A stretch of 64,000 nucleotides of DNA from positions 372,001 to 436,000 of the forward strand of contig NC_064677.1 in assembly GCF_023278565.1 (NCBI RefSeq), in the 5' to 3' direction. The translations under genes were made by a program, and so were the position numbers. Positions 10,951 to 21,759 of this stretch are shown piece after piece. The notes beneath the pieces are model-generated. The model did no database searches and was not told where the DNA came from. It saw only the letters and a program-made list of their open reading frames with translations. This DNA comes from Colletotrichum lupini. Its lineage: Eukaryota; Ascomycota; Sordariomycetes; Glomerellales; Glomerellaceae. The number at the start of each line of letters is the position of its first letter. Position 1 is the first letter of the stretch.

Positions 10951-11988
10951 GGGCGAGGATATCCTGCTAGTAGCTCCCGCTATTCTGCACCCAAGTGTGG
11001 CTGCGGCAGGCCCTGCCTCCGACCACGGAGCCTAGCTACCTATACCCACCTACCTACTTACTTACCTACTTACTTACTTACTTACTTATAACTACTACTT
11101 CGTTAACCTTACCGTTATTACTACTATTATTATTATTAATTAAAACTATTTTTAATATTAATATACTATAAAAAGAGAATAATTATAAAGTTAATAATCC
11201 CTTTGTTTATTAATACGACTATATAAAATACGACTATTTATTTTATGGCTAGCGCTACCCTATCTAAGGCTAGAGTAGTACTTAACGAGGCTACTTACGA
11301 AACGGTAGTCGTAATTAAAAGTAGTAACGCCTCGTAGAGTTAACCTACCCGAATAAGCGTCGTAAATCCTCGACCTCGTTCTAGCCTTTCGAACGAGTCA
11401 ATTGGGCAGCTGGGCAGCTAGGCAGCTGAGCAATTAGGCCAATTAGACCAATTCGACAGAATCGTCGACTTAGGCTAATTCGTCGACTTGGGCTAATTGG
11501 CCTAATTACCTAGCTGCCCAGCTGCCCAGCTACCTAATTAACTCGCTCAAAAGGCTAGAACGAGGTCGAGGATTCATAACGCTTATTTAGGTAGGTTAAC
11601 TCTACGAGGCGTTACTACTTTTAATTATAACTACTATCTCGTAAGTAGCCTCGTTAAGTACTACTCTAGCCTCGGATAGGGTAGTACTAACTATAAAGTA
11701 AGTAGTCGTACTTTACGTAGTCGTATTAATAAACAAAGGGATTATTAACTTCGTAATTATTCTCTTTTTATAGTATATTAATATTAGGAATAGTTTTAAT
11801 TAGTAATAGCGGTAGTAGTAGTAACGGCGAGGTTAACGAAATAATAATTATAAATAAGTAGGTAAGTAGGTAAGTAAGTAAGTAGGTAGGTAGGTATAGG
11901 TAGCTAGGCTCCGTAGTCGGAGGCAGGGCCTACCGCAGCCACACTTAGGTGCAGAATAGCGGGAGCTGCTAGCAGGATATCCTCGCCC
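10951..11988. mobile_element. 1,038-bp palindromic (foldback) element with 8-bp target duplication
   Basis: The two halves are inverted repeats of about 500 bp that meet near 11469. The outer 85 bp of each arm (GGGCGAGGATATCC start) match well and keep normal composition; the next 350 bp of each arm are AT-rich with almost no CA/TG; the centre holds short GGCAGCT-type repeats, also in inverted order. A perfect 8-bp repeat TATTTCAT flanks it (10943-10950 and 11989-11996). Eight-base duplications fit hAT-like transposition, but the GGGCGAGG terminus is not a classic hAT end, so the superfamily is uncertain. No transposase is present. The arm mutations look like RIP acting on the inverted duplication. 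Confidence 0.82.
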
Positions 11989-11996
11989 TATTTCAT
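11989..11996. repeat. 8-bp target-site duplication, right
   Basis: TATTTCAT next to the right end of the palindromic element; a ninth base (G) also matches. Confidence 0.8.
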
Positions 11997-13334
11997 GGTC
12001 GGCCAAGTTCTGTTGATTCTTTTTGAGAGCTTCTGCCGAATGGTCCTGTGAGTGGTCAAATAATCACTTAATCTCGCCGTACTATGATAAACTCCCTGCG
12101 TGTCTTTTCGCGCTGTTGACGCCGGCACGATGTTTAATCGATGAAATTGGCCATGGTATTTTAGCTTCATTGCCAAGACAGTCGCATCGAGGTGTTGAAG
12201 TAACCCTGCTGGGGACAGATGTCAGCAGCGATAAATCTGCGACACTTCCGAGCCAAACGTCGGCGCGATGAACCGGATCTCCAGTCCAGGGCAGAAAAAA
12301 AAAAACAAAGAGCATGAAAGAAAATCAGCCACCCGTTGAGCAAACATGGCTCCCGTGCCGAATGTGACTTTGGCCGGTTGATTCCGAGAGAGCAGACCAA
12401 ACACATTCTGGTCCATCGTGGCTCCAGTCTTCGGGAGGCGAGGTATGTCATTCAGGGGCACAGGGGCAGCAGGCTCGGTGTGTATCCGTACGGATACTGT
12501 GTGGTGAGTGTTCTGCGTGGCACGGTGGCAGTGATGTAATTCGCTTTCGTTCTGAGTGAACTCACTGCCCAGTGTCAATCTGTATAATCAGACAGAGTGA
12601 GGCGTAGTGGCGAAACCTGCGAGTCGTCATCTCCGCCAAGGAACTGAGTGGGTGGATTGGTGGTCTTTGCTTTTCCTGCGAGTCTGATCGGCAGATAAGA
12701 CGTTCTTGTCTTGAGTCGAGTGTTGGTCACGCTGTCTGTGGGTGAAAGTGAGACTGATTCAGACGATTGAAGATGTTCGTTAGTGCGCCAGCCGACTGCC
12801 TACCCGTCAAAGTCAAGACGACGATGGATTAAGCTCATATGGCGTCAAATAGCCGCCCCCGAGAGTCTGTTTTAACCTGAGATAAGCAAGCCGACGGGCT
12901 GTTCAAGGATCGCTCGATTGCTGAATTGCCTTGATTATGCAAAAAGGGCAAAAACGACTGCTTTTGCCGACGATAGAGTTTGAACCCAATTTGCCTAGGA
13001 AGCATGAGCCACATGGTGCAAGCCACCTGTTCTTGTGGCTTGACTACCTTATCGCCTTGTCTACAGGCGTGTGTGGCTGGTGACTGAGGTGGGGACGGAC
13101 CCGAAGACCGCCCGCTTCATGCCCATTCGTATGCCAACCCTGATTGACTTCCTTGAGCGGGCCAGCTGCCTAGATATCTACATGGTGGGTCCTTTCATCC
13201 CAATTCCAGACTTTACACCGACTGTAATACACCTCCAGAAGCAACTACATGGCCAGCATCACCAGACGGGAAACCTCAAGTCTTCAACTCGATGGCTAGA
13301 CTCCCCTATCAGCCACCACGATTCTCCAATTGCC

Positions 13335-13365
<31 letters not shown>

Positions 13366-13436
13366 AAGTGGTCATCATAGGAAGAAAAGTCGAGCAGAAT
13401 TACGACCCAGGCCTAATTGTTTCCTATACCATCGTC
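11997..13436. other. Gene-poor stretch with a C23A12 homopolymer
   Basis: Normal composition. A minus-strand frame around 12330-12500 has a protein-like run (GLLSRNQPAKVTFGTG) but no family support, so no gene is called. The homopolymer at 13333-13367 is listed separately. Confidence 0.4.
13333..13367. repeat. C23A12 homopolymer pair
   Basis: Twenty-three C followed directly by twelve A. Lengths may not be exact. Confidence 0.9.
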
Positions 13437-13830
13437 TACTGAAACACAATCGGGTAAAAGCCTTGCTCGTAGGCTATCGTGTCTTCGAGGCCATCCAGCG
13501 CTTCCTCAATTCCATCTGGAAAGTAGCCTCCTGACTCAATTTGTTCTGGAACGAGTATCAAGTCGTCAGCCATTATGTAGTATTCACCCCTCGCCAGCTC
13601 CGCCATCCTATTCCACGGCCACTGAAGCAGCGACCACGTTGACTAGACCGTAGTACTCTGAGAATGGCGAATACTTCAATGAGAACTTGAAGGACCGAAG
13701 TGGGGAAAGGTTCCATGTGAACAGCGGTTGGACATGGGTTAGTCGATCCTAAACCATAGGGAAGTTCCGTTTCAAAGGGGCACTTGTGCCCCGTATGGTG
13801 AAAGGGAAGCCGGTCAATACAGCACTTCTG
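13437..13830 (-). pseudogene. Eroded coding remnant, family unknown
   Basis: On the minus strand a protein-like frame runs FPDGIEEALDGLEDTIAYE...IVFQ to a TAG near 13439. Upstream, another frame reads protein-like text (VQPLFTWNLSPLRSFKFS, then EYYGLVNVVAA) but is broken by a TAG after FPMV near 13750. The pieces are in different frames and contain stops, so they look like the remains of one gene or an unrecognised spliced gene. It lies directly downstream of the F-box gene on the same strand; it could be missed 3' exons of that gene, since a GTCAGT donor-like site overlaps the F-box stop. I cannot name a family. Confidence 0.3.
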
Positions 13831-14028
13831 TTGGGTCCGGTGCGCTCTCGACGTCCCTCGAAAATCCGCGGGAAGGAATAATTCTCACGCCAGGTCGTAC
13901 TCATAACCGCAGCAGGTCTCCAAGGTGAACAGCCTCTGGTTGATAGAACAATGTAGATAAGGGAAGTCGGCAAAACAGATCCGTAACTTCGGGATAACGC
14001 AAGAGCTAAAGGGAGTTGCAGCACGTAA

Positions 14029-15657
14029 CTACTGACCTTGTATCGCGTCCATTATGTCATCTTCCAGAATGTCGTTGTCCATGTCATCGTCAATCTCATC
14101 GTCCATACCATCGTTCGAATCTTCGTCATCTTTTTCGTCCGACTCCGGGTTGCGCTTACGCTCGGGCGGGATATCAACCATGATTTGCTTTGCCAAGTCT
14201 CCGACAAAATGCCTCCAGTCGATGCCTGTGTACTCGCGTCTGCTCACAGTCTTGTCCGGCACCCCGTCTGTGGCTTGAACCCATACCCTGGCGCTCGTCA
14301 TAGACATGCGCTGAGCAGGACAACCGACCATGATATGTTTCAGATCGAGGTCGGGGACGTCGCGCAGACTCTGGAGAAATCGAGCCCACATGTTGATAAT
14401 GGAAATGTCGCCTCTCGCGTTATAGTCCCCTTGAACAGCTCCTGTACGGCTGCGGAGCGTGACCTTCCACAGCTCGAGATTCCTCAGTGTTGGTGCAAGC
14501 TTTCGCACGACTTGGAGAAGCCGCTTCGGCTCAACTTCAACGAAGCCCAAGTTGATCTCTTCCAGATGGGGAAACGCTACCGGAGCTGGAGGCATCGGTA
14601 GCTGGTTGTCGTCCGGTTCAGAATGAGCACCGAGGACAGGTGTACCCAGCCAGTCAATGAATTCATCAACAGCATCAGAGTTATGGCCTAGGTGCGCAAA
14701 GTTCAACCGTAGATGCTTGAGGTTCGGCATGTGACCCAAGAAGAGACGCAGGGAATAATCGTGTCGACGTCGTAGTTGAGTTCCCGCGCTGCCTGTGAGT
14801 GACGTGACTCGGAAGGGGCCGGTCGCTACGTTCACAACGCTCATAAAGGTCTCGATGCCCTCGAGGACCGGGACGAGCTTGGGCTTGAGGTATTTGGTGA
14901 AGAGGTTGTAAGCGTCGTCAGAGGGCACGCCTTGCTGGTGGCGGAGCAGTTCGAAGGCACTGGGCCGGGCACCAGCATGACCAAGTGCGGTAAAAAGGGT
15001 GATGAAGACTTTGTTGGTGTAGGCGACCATCTCATCGATAGGTATGCGCAGAAGATCTACTCCGGTATCCTGGCGGAGTGTGGTGGCGCCGTAACTCGCC
15101 CAGCTGACCTCGAAGCCATCCCGAAAGCCCCTTCCCGCGGAATGGTAGTCACGAATGCCCACAGTTTTGAGGTTCTTGAGGTTTTTGAAAGCCTCCGTCA
15201 GCATAGCGACGTCTTGACCGCTGTTGACCAGGGTGTGGTGATCGGATTGGGCTTCGCGATAGCGGGTTTCCTGGGCTTCTTCTCCTGGGGAAAAGTAATG
15301 GCGTGTGAATGTATTAAGGCCGATGATGACATAGTCGAGACAATCACTCAGCCGCGACTTGCTGATGTCGATGAGGGTCTGTAGGCTGAATTCGGTGAGC
15401 ATGAATTGGCGTTGAGTAAAGAACTCCTTCATGAACATATTGAACATGGACTGCTCTATGGACCTGCATGTCAGACGAAGGCTTCCCAGGTCGGGAGTTG
15501 ACAATTGATCCGATATGCGAATGAGAACCTCGAGAGGCACTTTGTTGAAGGGCGATTTGGACTGAGGGTTTGCCGGCGCATCCATGACTGATATTGAAGG
15601 CTCTGATGCCGATGGCGTAGGCTGTGACATTGTGGGAGGGCGACGGCAGTGTGCCAA
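14029..15657 (-). CDS. F-box protein with acidic C-terminal tail
   Basis: Uninterrupted frame of 542 aa. Residues about 36-80 (PFNKVPLEVLIRISDQLSTP, then DLGSLRLTCRSIE) are a typical fungal F-box, the Skp1-binding motif of SCF ubiquitin ligases. The rest has leucine-rich, LRR-like text (LRLNFAHLG, FPHLEEINLGFVEV, LRNLELWKVTL) that probably forms the substrate-binding part, as in many fungal F-box proteins of unknown target. The C-terminus from about residue 500 is strongly acidic (Asp/Glu-rich). The first Met is used; M10 (MSQPTPSASEP) is an equally good start. The stop overlaps a donor-like GTCAGT, so extra 3' exons in the remnant downstream are possible. Confidence 0.8.
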   Translation of the reverse strand: MAHCRRPPTMSQPTPSASEPSISVMDAPANPQSKSPFNKVPLEVLIRISDQLSTPDLGSLRLTCRSIEQSMFNMFMKEFFTQRQFMLTEFSLQTLIDISKSRLSDCLDYVIIGLNTFTRHYFSPGEEAQETRYREAQSDHHTLVNSGQDVAMLTEAFKNLKNLKTVGIRDYHSAGRGFRDGFEVSWASYGATTLRQDTGVDLLRIPIDEMVAYTNKVFITLFTALGHAGARPSAFELLRHQQGVPSDDAYNLFTKYLKPKLVPVLEGIETFMSVVNVATGPFRVTSLTGSAGTQLRRRHDYSLRLFLGHMPNLKHLRLNFAHLGHNSDAVDEFIDWLGTPVLGAHSEPDDNQLPMPPAPVAFPHLEEINLGFVEVEPKRLLQVVRKLAPTLRNLELWKVTLRSRTGAVQGDYNARGDISIINMWARFLQSLRDVPDLDLKHIMVGCPAQRMSMTSARVWVQATDGVPDKTVSRREYTGIDWRHFVGDLAKQIMVDIPPERKRNPESDEKDDEDSNDGMDDEIDDDMDNDILEDDIMDAIQGQ

Positions 15658-17105
15658 GGTATTGATGCACTGCTTCGTTCAAGGTAGAGAGATTCGAATT
15701 TGAAAATGAAACTGAAAACAGATGAGCTGAGTATTCTCTTTTCTAGAGAGTATTCTCTTTTCTAGAGAATAAACAAAGAGAATAAACAGAAGAAAATCAA
15801 AGACGCGAGAAATACCAAGGGCAATGATATCCTGCCAGCAGCTCCCGATAGTTGGGTCGATGGACGTAATGATTAGTATGGAAGTCCAATGAATCAGAGT
15901 GGGTGGGGCGAAGCTTCACGATCCAGGCAGAAGCGGGGAACTCGCAGGTGAGTTGCTGATGCTTTTCGGAAGTGTCAGAAGCGGGAAAGAATTGGCCGAG
16001 ATTGAAAGATTCGCACAACTCAAAGTAATTCAGTACCACCTCAGTATACACGAGATAGGTACCTAGTTGCAGATGCTGGGCAGGAAGGAGCTGTTGCTGC
16101 TTCAGCCTTGCCAAATCCGATCGTTGCCTGTCGGTACCCGTATGCCGATAATTCTGGGTCGTTCCTGCCTAATGGTAGTCGAGTTCTGGAAGGTGACGTG
16201 CAGTATGAGGACGTCGCACAACTGCTGGAAGGTGCGACCAACGGCGTAGACTGCGTTGGGTTGTTGACCTTTTTAGGGAGCTTGTTCGCCGGAAAGCTGC
16301 TGTAAGGCATCATTAAGTTTGGTGCCTCCAGTCTGGCAATGGAAGCTGCGTCCAATTGGCAAGGGCGACCACAGTGACATTCAAGATTGACATTGAAGAA
16401 GCTTGGGCCATCACCCACCTGCCCTCCCACCGGGAGCACGGGAGCAACTCCATCCTGCAGCGCACCTTCCATTGATGACTTGGGAGTCGATTCGGATACT
16501 TCAGATGGCAAACTTGAGGTACACTGCAATTTGAAGCCAATACCTTGCTCTAAGTAAGAGCTCCTCTAAAACTAAAAAGCGTCTCCAGGGGAGAAATATC
16601 GTCAAGTATCTAGGTACCTTGATTGGCACCTAGAAGTGGTTGATAGTGAAGTACTCCGTAACTTGTGGTGGTACGGCGGTACCTTGATATTGAGACGGCA
16701 CGTGAACTCGCGAGGACCTCGAGCAGTCGCGGTAGCTCGTGCGCCAGGCACCAGCGGCGTTGGTGCCTGCAGGACCATGTTGGTTCGTCCAGAAGGAGCT
16801 GAAAGCGTGCGGCACCTTCCACCCAGGTCCCAAGGCACTAGGTGAGGTAACTCCAATTGGCAATGAGCTGACTTGTTTTTCTGATCCAAAGTCAAAGGAG
16901 GCACAGCGAAATAAATCATCTCGACTCCCTTTCATCTTTTCGTCTTTCATCTTCACTTTCTTTTCCATCTTAGAATCTCACACAACCACCATCGATTGGA
17001 CTCGGTCACTCAACACGGGGACCCCTGTCATACTCTCCAAGCTCTGTTTCCCTCAATCAAGCTCCCCTGTATACATAGCCGCATAACCTCCACATCCCAC
17101 CCACA
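15658..17105. other. Intergenic region between divergent F-box and PARP genes
   Basis: About 1.4 kb with no supported gene. It holds a duplicated 20-bp motif at 15730-15770 and, at 15819-15845, a match to the terminus of the palindromic element at 10951. The last 150 bp before the PARP start are pyrimidine- and A-rich, as in fungal leaders. Confidence 0.5.
15730..15768. repeat. Tandem duplication of an AGTATTCTCTTTTCTAGAG unit
   Basis: Two consecutive near-perfect copies of a 19-20 bp unit upstream of the F-box gene, followed by partly complementary AGAGAATAAACA copies. Confidence 0.8.
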
Positions 17106-19437
17106 ATGTCCGCTCCAAGGAGATCCGGGAGAACAGCTGCAGGAGCTACAAGCGCTGCTCCCACCACCCCTGCGGCCCAGCCATTGGCTGGCACTGTCAT
17201 TGCCATCAGTGGCACCTTTGACAAGAAGCGGACGGATCTCGAGTCGTGGCTCTCCTCCCTCGGTGCCGGCATCGCCAAGTCAATTACCAAGAAGACTACT
17301 CACCTCATTACGACACTCGAGGAATTCAAAGCTGTGACCACCAAAGTTGCTTCCGCTCAGAAGAATGGCATCTTCATCGTCACCCTTGATTGGGCCGAGA
17401 AGTGCGAGTCTCAGGGGTCCAAGGCCGCCGAGAGCGATTTTGAGCCCGGCAAAACCACAACAACCAAGGCAAAGGCCGCCCCGGCTACAGCCACCAACGG
17501 CTCGCAGCAGAATGGCTCGCAGTCGCAGTCTCAAGTCAGCGCTGCATCCCAGACCAGTGCCGCGAGCAAGAAACGCGTCAAGGCAGATGCTCAGTCTGAC
17601 AATGACAGTGATGCTGATGCCAAGCCCGACGTCAAGAAGCAGAAGGCTGCCGCCGGTGTCAAGGGCAAGAAGAAGGCTGCTGGTTCTGCGGCCGTGGCCG
17701 ACGATGCTGACGACAAGACCGACGTGAAAAAGAAGGCTGCAAGTGGCGATGCCCAGACAGCCTCCAAAGGAATCGTGGTTCCTCTTGACGAGGGCTGCAA
17801 GGTCCAGGGAACCGTCTACATTGCACCCGACGGTGTCATCTACGACGCATCTCTGAACCAAACGAATGCTTCAAACAATAACAACAAGTTCTATCGTATT
17901 CAGGTATGTGCACGCCGACTGATGGTACTAGTCCAAGCCGCCATCTAATCGTACCCGCAGCTTGTTCAAGATGGCAAAACGTTCAAAACGTGGACCCGCT
18001 GGGGCAGAGTCGGAGAATTCGGCCAGTGTGCTGTCCTCGGCAATGGTAGCCTCGACGACGCGTTGAAGAACTACGACAAGCAGTTCAAAGACAAGAGTGG
18101 TATCGCGTGGGCCAAGCGCGCAGACCCTCCCAAACCCGGCAAGTATGCCTTTGTTGAGCGTAGCTACGAGCCAGACTCGGACGACGATGATGAAGACGAT
18201 GAGGAGGGAGCGGCCGGCGACGTCAAGAAGGAAGAGGACGACAGCGACGACGAGATGGCAGACCCAGTCAAATCCTCCCTTCCTCAACCGGTGCAGGACT
18301 TGATGGGCCTCATCTTCAACCAGCAATACTTCCGCGAGGCCATGACCTCCATGAACTACGATGCCAACAAGCTGCCTCTCGGAAAGCTCAGCAAGAATAC
18401 CATTCTCAGAGGTTTCCAGGTGCTCAAAGACTTGGCCGCTCTTTTCAACGACAGCACGCTGGCCGACTCCGAATACCACATGTCGGTCCCGGCTGCGACT
18501 GAGCACTTGTCCAACTCGTACTACTCGCTGATACCCCACGCCTTTGGTCGCAACCGTCCGCCCATCATTGGATCTGGTGCTATGCTGAAGAAGGAAGTCG
18601 ACTTGCTCGACAGTTTGTCTGACATGAAGGTCGCAGCGGACCTTATGAAGGTTGATCGCAAGAATACGGACGTTCACCAAGCCGACAGACAGTACCAGGG
18701 TCTCGGAATGGAGGAGATGACTCCCCTTGACCGCAAGAGCGCCGAGTTCACCCTTCTTGCCGAATACCTGAATGGATCCAGGGGCTCTACCCACGGCCAC
18801 ACCTACAAGATTGAGGACATCTTCCGGATTGAACGACAGGGCGAGCTGGAGCGCTTCGAGAAGAGCGAGTTCTCATCCATCAAGTCCGACCGCAGATTGC
18901 TGTGGCATGGCTCCCGAGTCACCAACTATGGTGGTATTCTCAGCCAGGGTCTCCGAATCGCCCCTCCTGAGGCCCCCGTGTCGGGCTACATGTTTGGCAA
19001 GGGCATTTACCTTGCAGACATGTCGAGCAAGTCAGCAAACTACTGCGCCTCCTATAACTCAGGGGGTCAGGCGTTGCTGCTGCTTTGCGAGGCTGAGCTT
19101 GGTGACCCAATGCAGAAGCTTACGAGAGCGAGTTATAACGCGGGCGATGATGCAAAGGCAGGCGGCATGTGGTCCACTTGGGGTCAGGGTAACACCGGGC
19201 CGAGCAAGTGGAAGGATGCTAGCTGTGTCAACCCGGACCTTAAGGGAATCCAGATGGTGAGGACAAGCCGCACCTCAATTGCAACGCAAAGATCTATTAC
19301 TAACGATTTCGCAGCCCGACGTGAGCGTTACGCCGGGCCCCACCAATGTTCCAGGCGCATCCCTCATGTACAACGAGTATATTGCTTACGATCTTGCTCA
19401 AGTCCGTCTTCGGTACTTGTTCCGCGTCAAGATGTGA
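17106..19437 (+). CDS. Poly(ADP-ribose) polymerase (BRCT-WGR-regulatory-catalytic)
   Basis: Three exons, 17106-17903, 17961-19256 and 19315-19437, give 738 aa; both junctions keep frame and finish the conserved C-terminus. Domains in order: BRCT (about 23-112), a Lys/Ala-rich basic linker (about 115-245), a WGR domain (about 235-340, with TWTRWGRVGEFGQ), an acidic stretch, the helical regulatory domain (about 370-500) and the ART catalytic domain (about 525-738). The H-Y-E triad is intact: H582 in LLWHGSR, Y616 in GKGIYLADM and E719 in LMYNEYIAYD; Y627 in SKSANYC is also present. Fungal PARPs of this plan act in the nucleus on NAD+, modifying chromatin proteins at DNA breaks. There are no zinc fingers; the BRCT at the N-terminus replaces them, as usual for filamentous fungi. 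Confidence 0.95.
17904..17960 (+). other. Intron 1 of the PARP gene
   Basis: 57 nt, GTATGT donor and CGCAG acceptor; it separates YRIQ from LVQDGKTFKTW inside the WGR domain. Confidence 0.9.
19257..19314 (+). other. Intron 2 of the PARP gene
   Basis: 58 nt, GTGAGG donor, TACTAAC branch sequence, GCAG acceptor. Removal joins GIQM to PDVSVTPGPTN and brings in the catalytic glutamate. Confidence 0.9.
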
Positions 19438-19789
19438 GGTAGCAGGTGGAGAGGCTGGAAAGATCTAACAGTATGGCTTCAAATGAAAGTTGTCAAGACC
19501 CTCGAGGCAGGGTTGCATATTTGCAAAAGAATCGACCAGGGTAAAAGGTTTTTACTTTCTATTTCATTACCACTGGCAACTGGCGTTCGATGTAGCTAGG
19601 TAAATAAAAGGAACAACTAACTTGCTAGTATTTTACACGTTGTCTGCTTGCCCATTGCCAGTAGATGTGAATATGCTCTGACAATATCCGATATCGCCGT
19701 GCCTATGGGCGGCTCATTACCAGCCATTTCATTGACTGGTCCCCCGTGGGTTTGACGAATTCAATTGAAATGCAGGAAGCTACTGTCTA
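19438..19789. other. Short intergenic region between convergent genes
   Basis: About 350 bp between the PARP stop and the membrane-protein stop. Probably two 3' UTRs; nothing else is seen. Confidence 0.5.
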
Positions 19790-20673
19790 TCAATTTTCCA
19801 AGTGTCTCGATCTCTGCCCTCCAGACTCGACGAGATCATCCACTTCACCAGTATCTTTCCCACGCACTGCCTCCACCTGCTCATACACTCTATCCAGCCC
19901 CCAAATAGTCCACACAACACACACCAGCACTGCAAACTCCATCAAGACCGTCATGAACAGATACGTTGTCGTATCCCCACTCACCGCACTAAACCTCCTC
20001 TCCCCGGTACTAACATAGGCAATCGTATACGAGATCCGCACAACCATGAAGGGGAAACACCCCGCGAACCCGACCATGGCCCGCCTCTCTGCCTGCGGAA
20101 TCCGCCTCCACTCCTTCGCTAGAAGCACGAAGAGGAGGACGCCTCAGAAGTAGAGCGCGGCAAAGAGGCCTACGCCCGCCCTCGTGAGCGTGCCGGGCGC
20201 CGTGGCGTCGGATGTCTTTTTGGCTGCGACGATGTAGTCTGCGATGGAGATACCGAGGCCGGCCCAGCAGATTAGTTCGGGGATGCGGAAGTGCCATTGT
20301 GTCAGGACCTGGACGAAGGCGTTGCTGTTTCGTGGGTGGTGTGTCAGCGTCGGTGTTCTCTTTTGTAAAGCAGTGGACACTGGATAGAGACGGGGACTTA
20401 CACCCTCTTGAGCAGATCAAGCAGTACAAAGGTCAAGAGCACGAGACCGAGGGATTCGCAGACAAAGATGGCGGCCCAGACTGCGCGCGAAGAGTTTGTG
20501 AGTGTTCCCAGCATGCAGCCGGCGCCGACGATGCGGATGGTGGAGATGAAGGAGATGCCGAACCAGCCCATTTTCTTTTGGATGCGGAAGAGGATGCCGA
20601 AGGCGAGATAGACTAGGAAGACGATGATTTGGGCGATTGCTACGCCGTCGCGGTATCGAAAGGAGCGTGTCAT
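19790..20673 (-). pseudogene. Seven-helix membrane protein (DUF7702-like) with an in-frame TGA
   Basis: Exon 1 is 20402-20673 (MTRSFRYRDGVAIAQ start) and exon 2 begins at 20324, joined across a 77-nt intron with a GTAAGT donor and CAG acceptor that makes KRVNAFVQVL. The frame then meets TGA at 20144-20146, yet continues in the same frame for 117 more codons with two further membrane helices, so the full product would be about 268 aa with seven helices: three in exon 1 and four in exon 2. The layout resembles fungal DUF7702-type integral membrane proteins of unknown function. The stop falls inside helix 5, so the gene is either broken in this strain, carries a sequencing error, or is read through. 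A 55-nt GT-AG intron over the stop would shift frame and remove the helix, so I do not favour it. Confidence 0.7.
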
Positions 20674-21759
20674 TGCGGTGTTAGTGCTGATGTTGCCGGG
20701 TGTAGGTTTGGCGATGTCGAGGGTAACGGGAGAAGAGCCTCTCTGAACCAGCGTGAAGGGAAAAGCTACTCAAGCTCAATAACAGAAATCTTTTTCAATT
20801 ATCTGATTTCATGGTGCATTTTTGTTTGAACGTGATGCCTCCGATCATGTAAGCTCTCGCCGGACGGACCTTCGGCGCAGATCTGCAATGTCCCCCGGCC
20901 CCCGTTCGGGAGGCCGCTCATGTGGGACCCAGTTTATTCCGTTAAGCGAGTGCGAGTGCGCTATGGAGTGTTCGCACCAGGCAAGGCAGTGCTGCGGATT
21001 TCTTGGGGTAACGATTAAGGTCCAATGAACAGCAATGCGACATACCAAGACGGATTTATGAGGATTTGATCTGCTAATTTGCTGACTTTTCAGCCCCTGG
21101 ATGATGGGCGGATCGTCTGCTCAGCCCTGCTGTAAGGTTGGACAAGCGTCAAAGGAACATGACAGCCATCATCCACCCCAAGAAGAATTTACCGTGAGAC
21201 AAATTGCTTTTCAGATGAGATGACAGCCGCTGCCTGCAAGTGATCGAAACAGTTGGGCTGACAGCTAGCGGCTTTGGATGAAAGGGCAGTGTTGCTGAAC
21301 ACCCGCCCTCTGAGTCAGTTTCATCTCGTCGTGCACCAACAACTGAACATCCAGAACTGGCAGGCTTTCGGCGGAATATTTTGTTTTTCTCAACGAAATT
21401 GACTAACGATCCTGCTACGAATTCAACAACTTCTAGATTTGCCGACATGGCTATTCCAACCATACCTTAGCTGGGTCCTACCGTTGAAAGACAACAAGGA
21501 TGGGACTAGTAGCTATTCCCACCAACATGCCCTTTCCTTATGAAGTCATCGCGGGGCATCGGACGCCGGATTTAGGCCCCACGCCAGAAACTCTAAACTC
21601 TAAACGCCGGCAGTGGCTTCCGATTTCTCCTTTCCACCTTTCCACCTTTCATCATCGCACCCCGTCTCAGTGATTGCCACCATCCGATAGTCACTGAGAC
21701 TTGTGCGACAACTCGAATTGCTCAAAATCTAGGAACAACCGTGCCTGTAATCGTGCGGG
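20674..21759. other. Intergenic region between divergent genes
   Basis: About 1.1 kb between the membrane-protein start and the bZIP start. Minor frames on both strands lack domains. It presumably holds both promoters. Confidence 0.5.

Noticed and set aside
12222..12578. Possible iron-containing alcohol dehydrogenase N-terminus (text AKVTFGTGAMFAQRV) on the - strand
   Set aside because: Only a short stretch is protein-like; no continuation, exon structure or catalytic His motif was found downstream.
20090..20170. A 55-nt GT-AG intron that would remove the in-frame TGA of the membrane protein
   Set aside because: Its length is not a multiple of three, so it would break the downstream frame, which is clearly coding, and would delete part of a helix.
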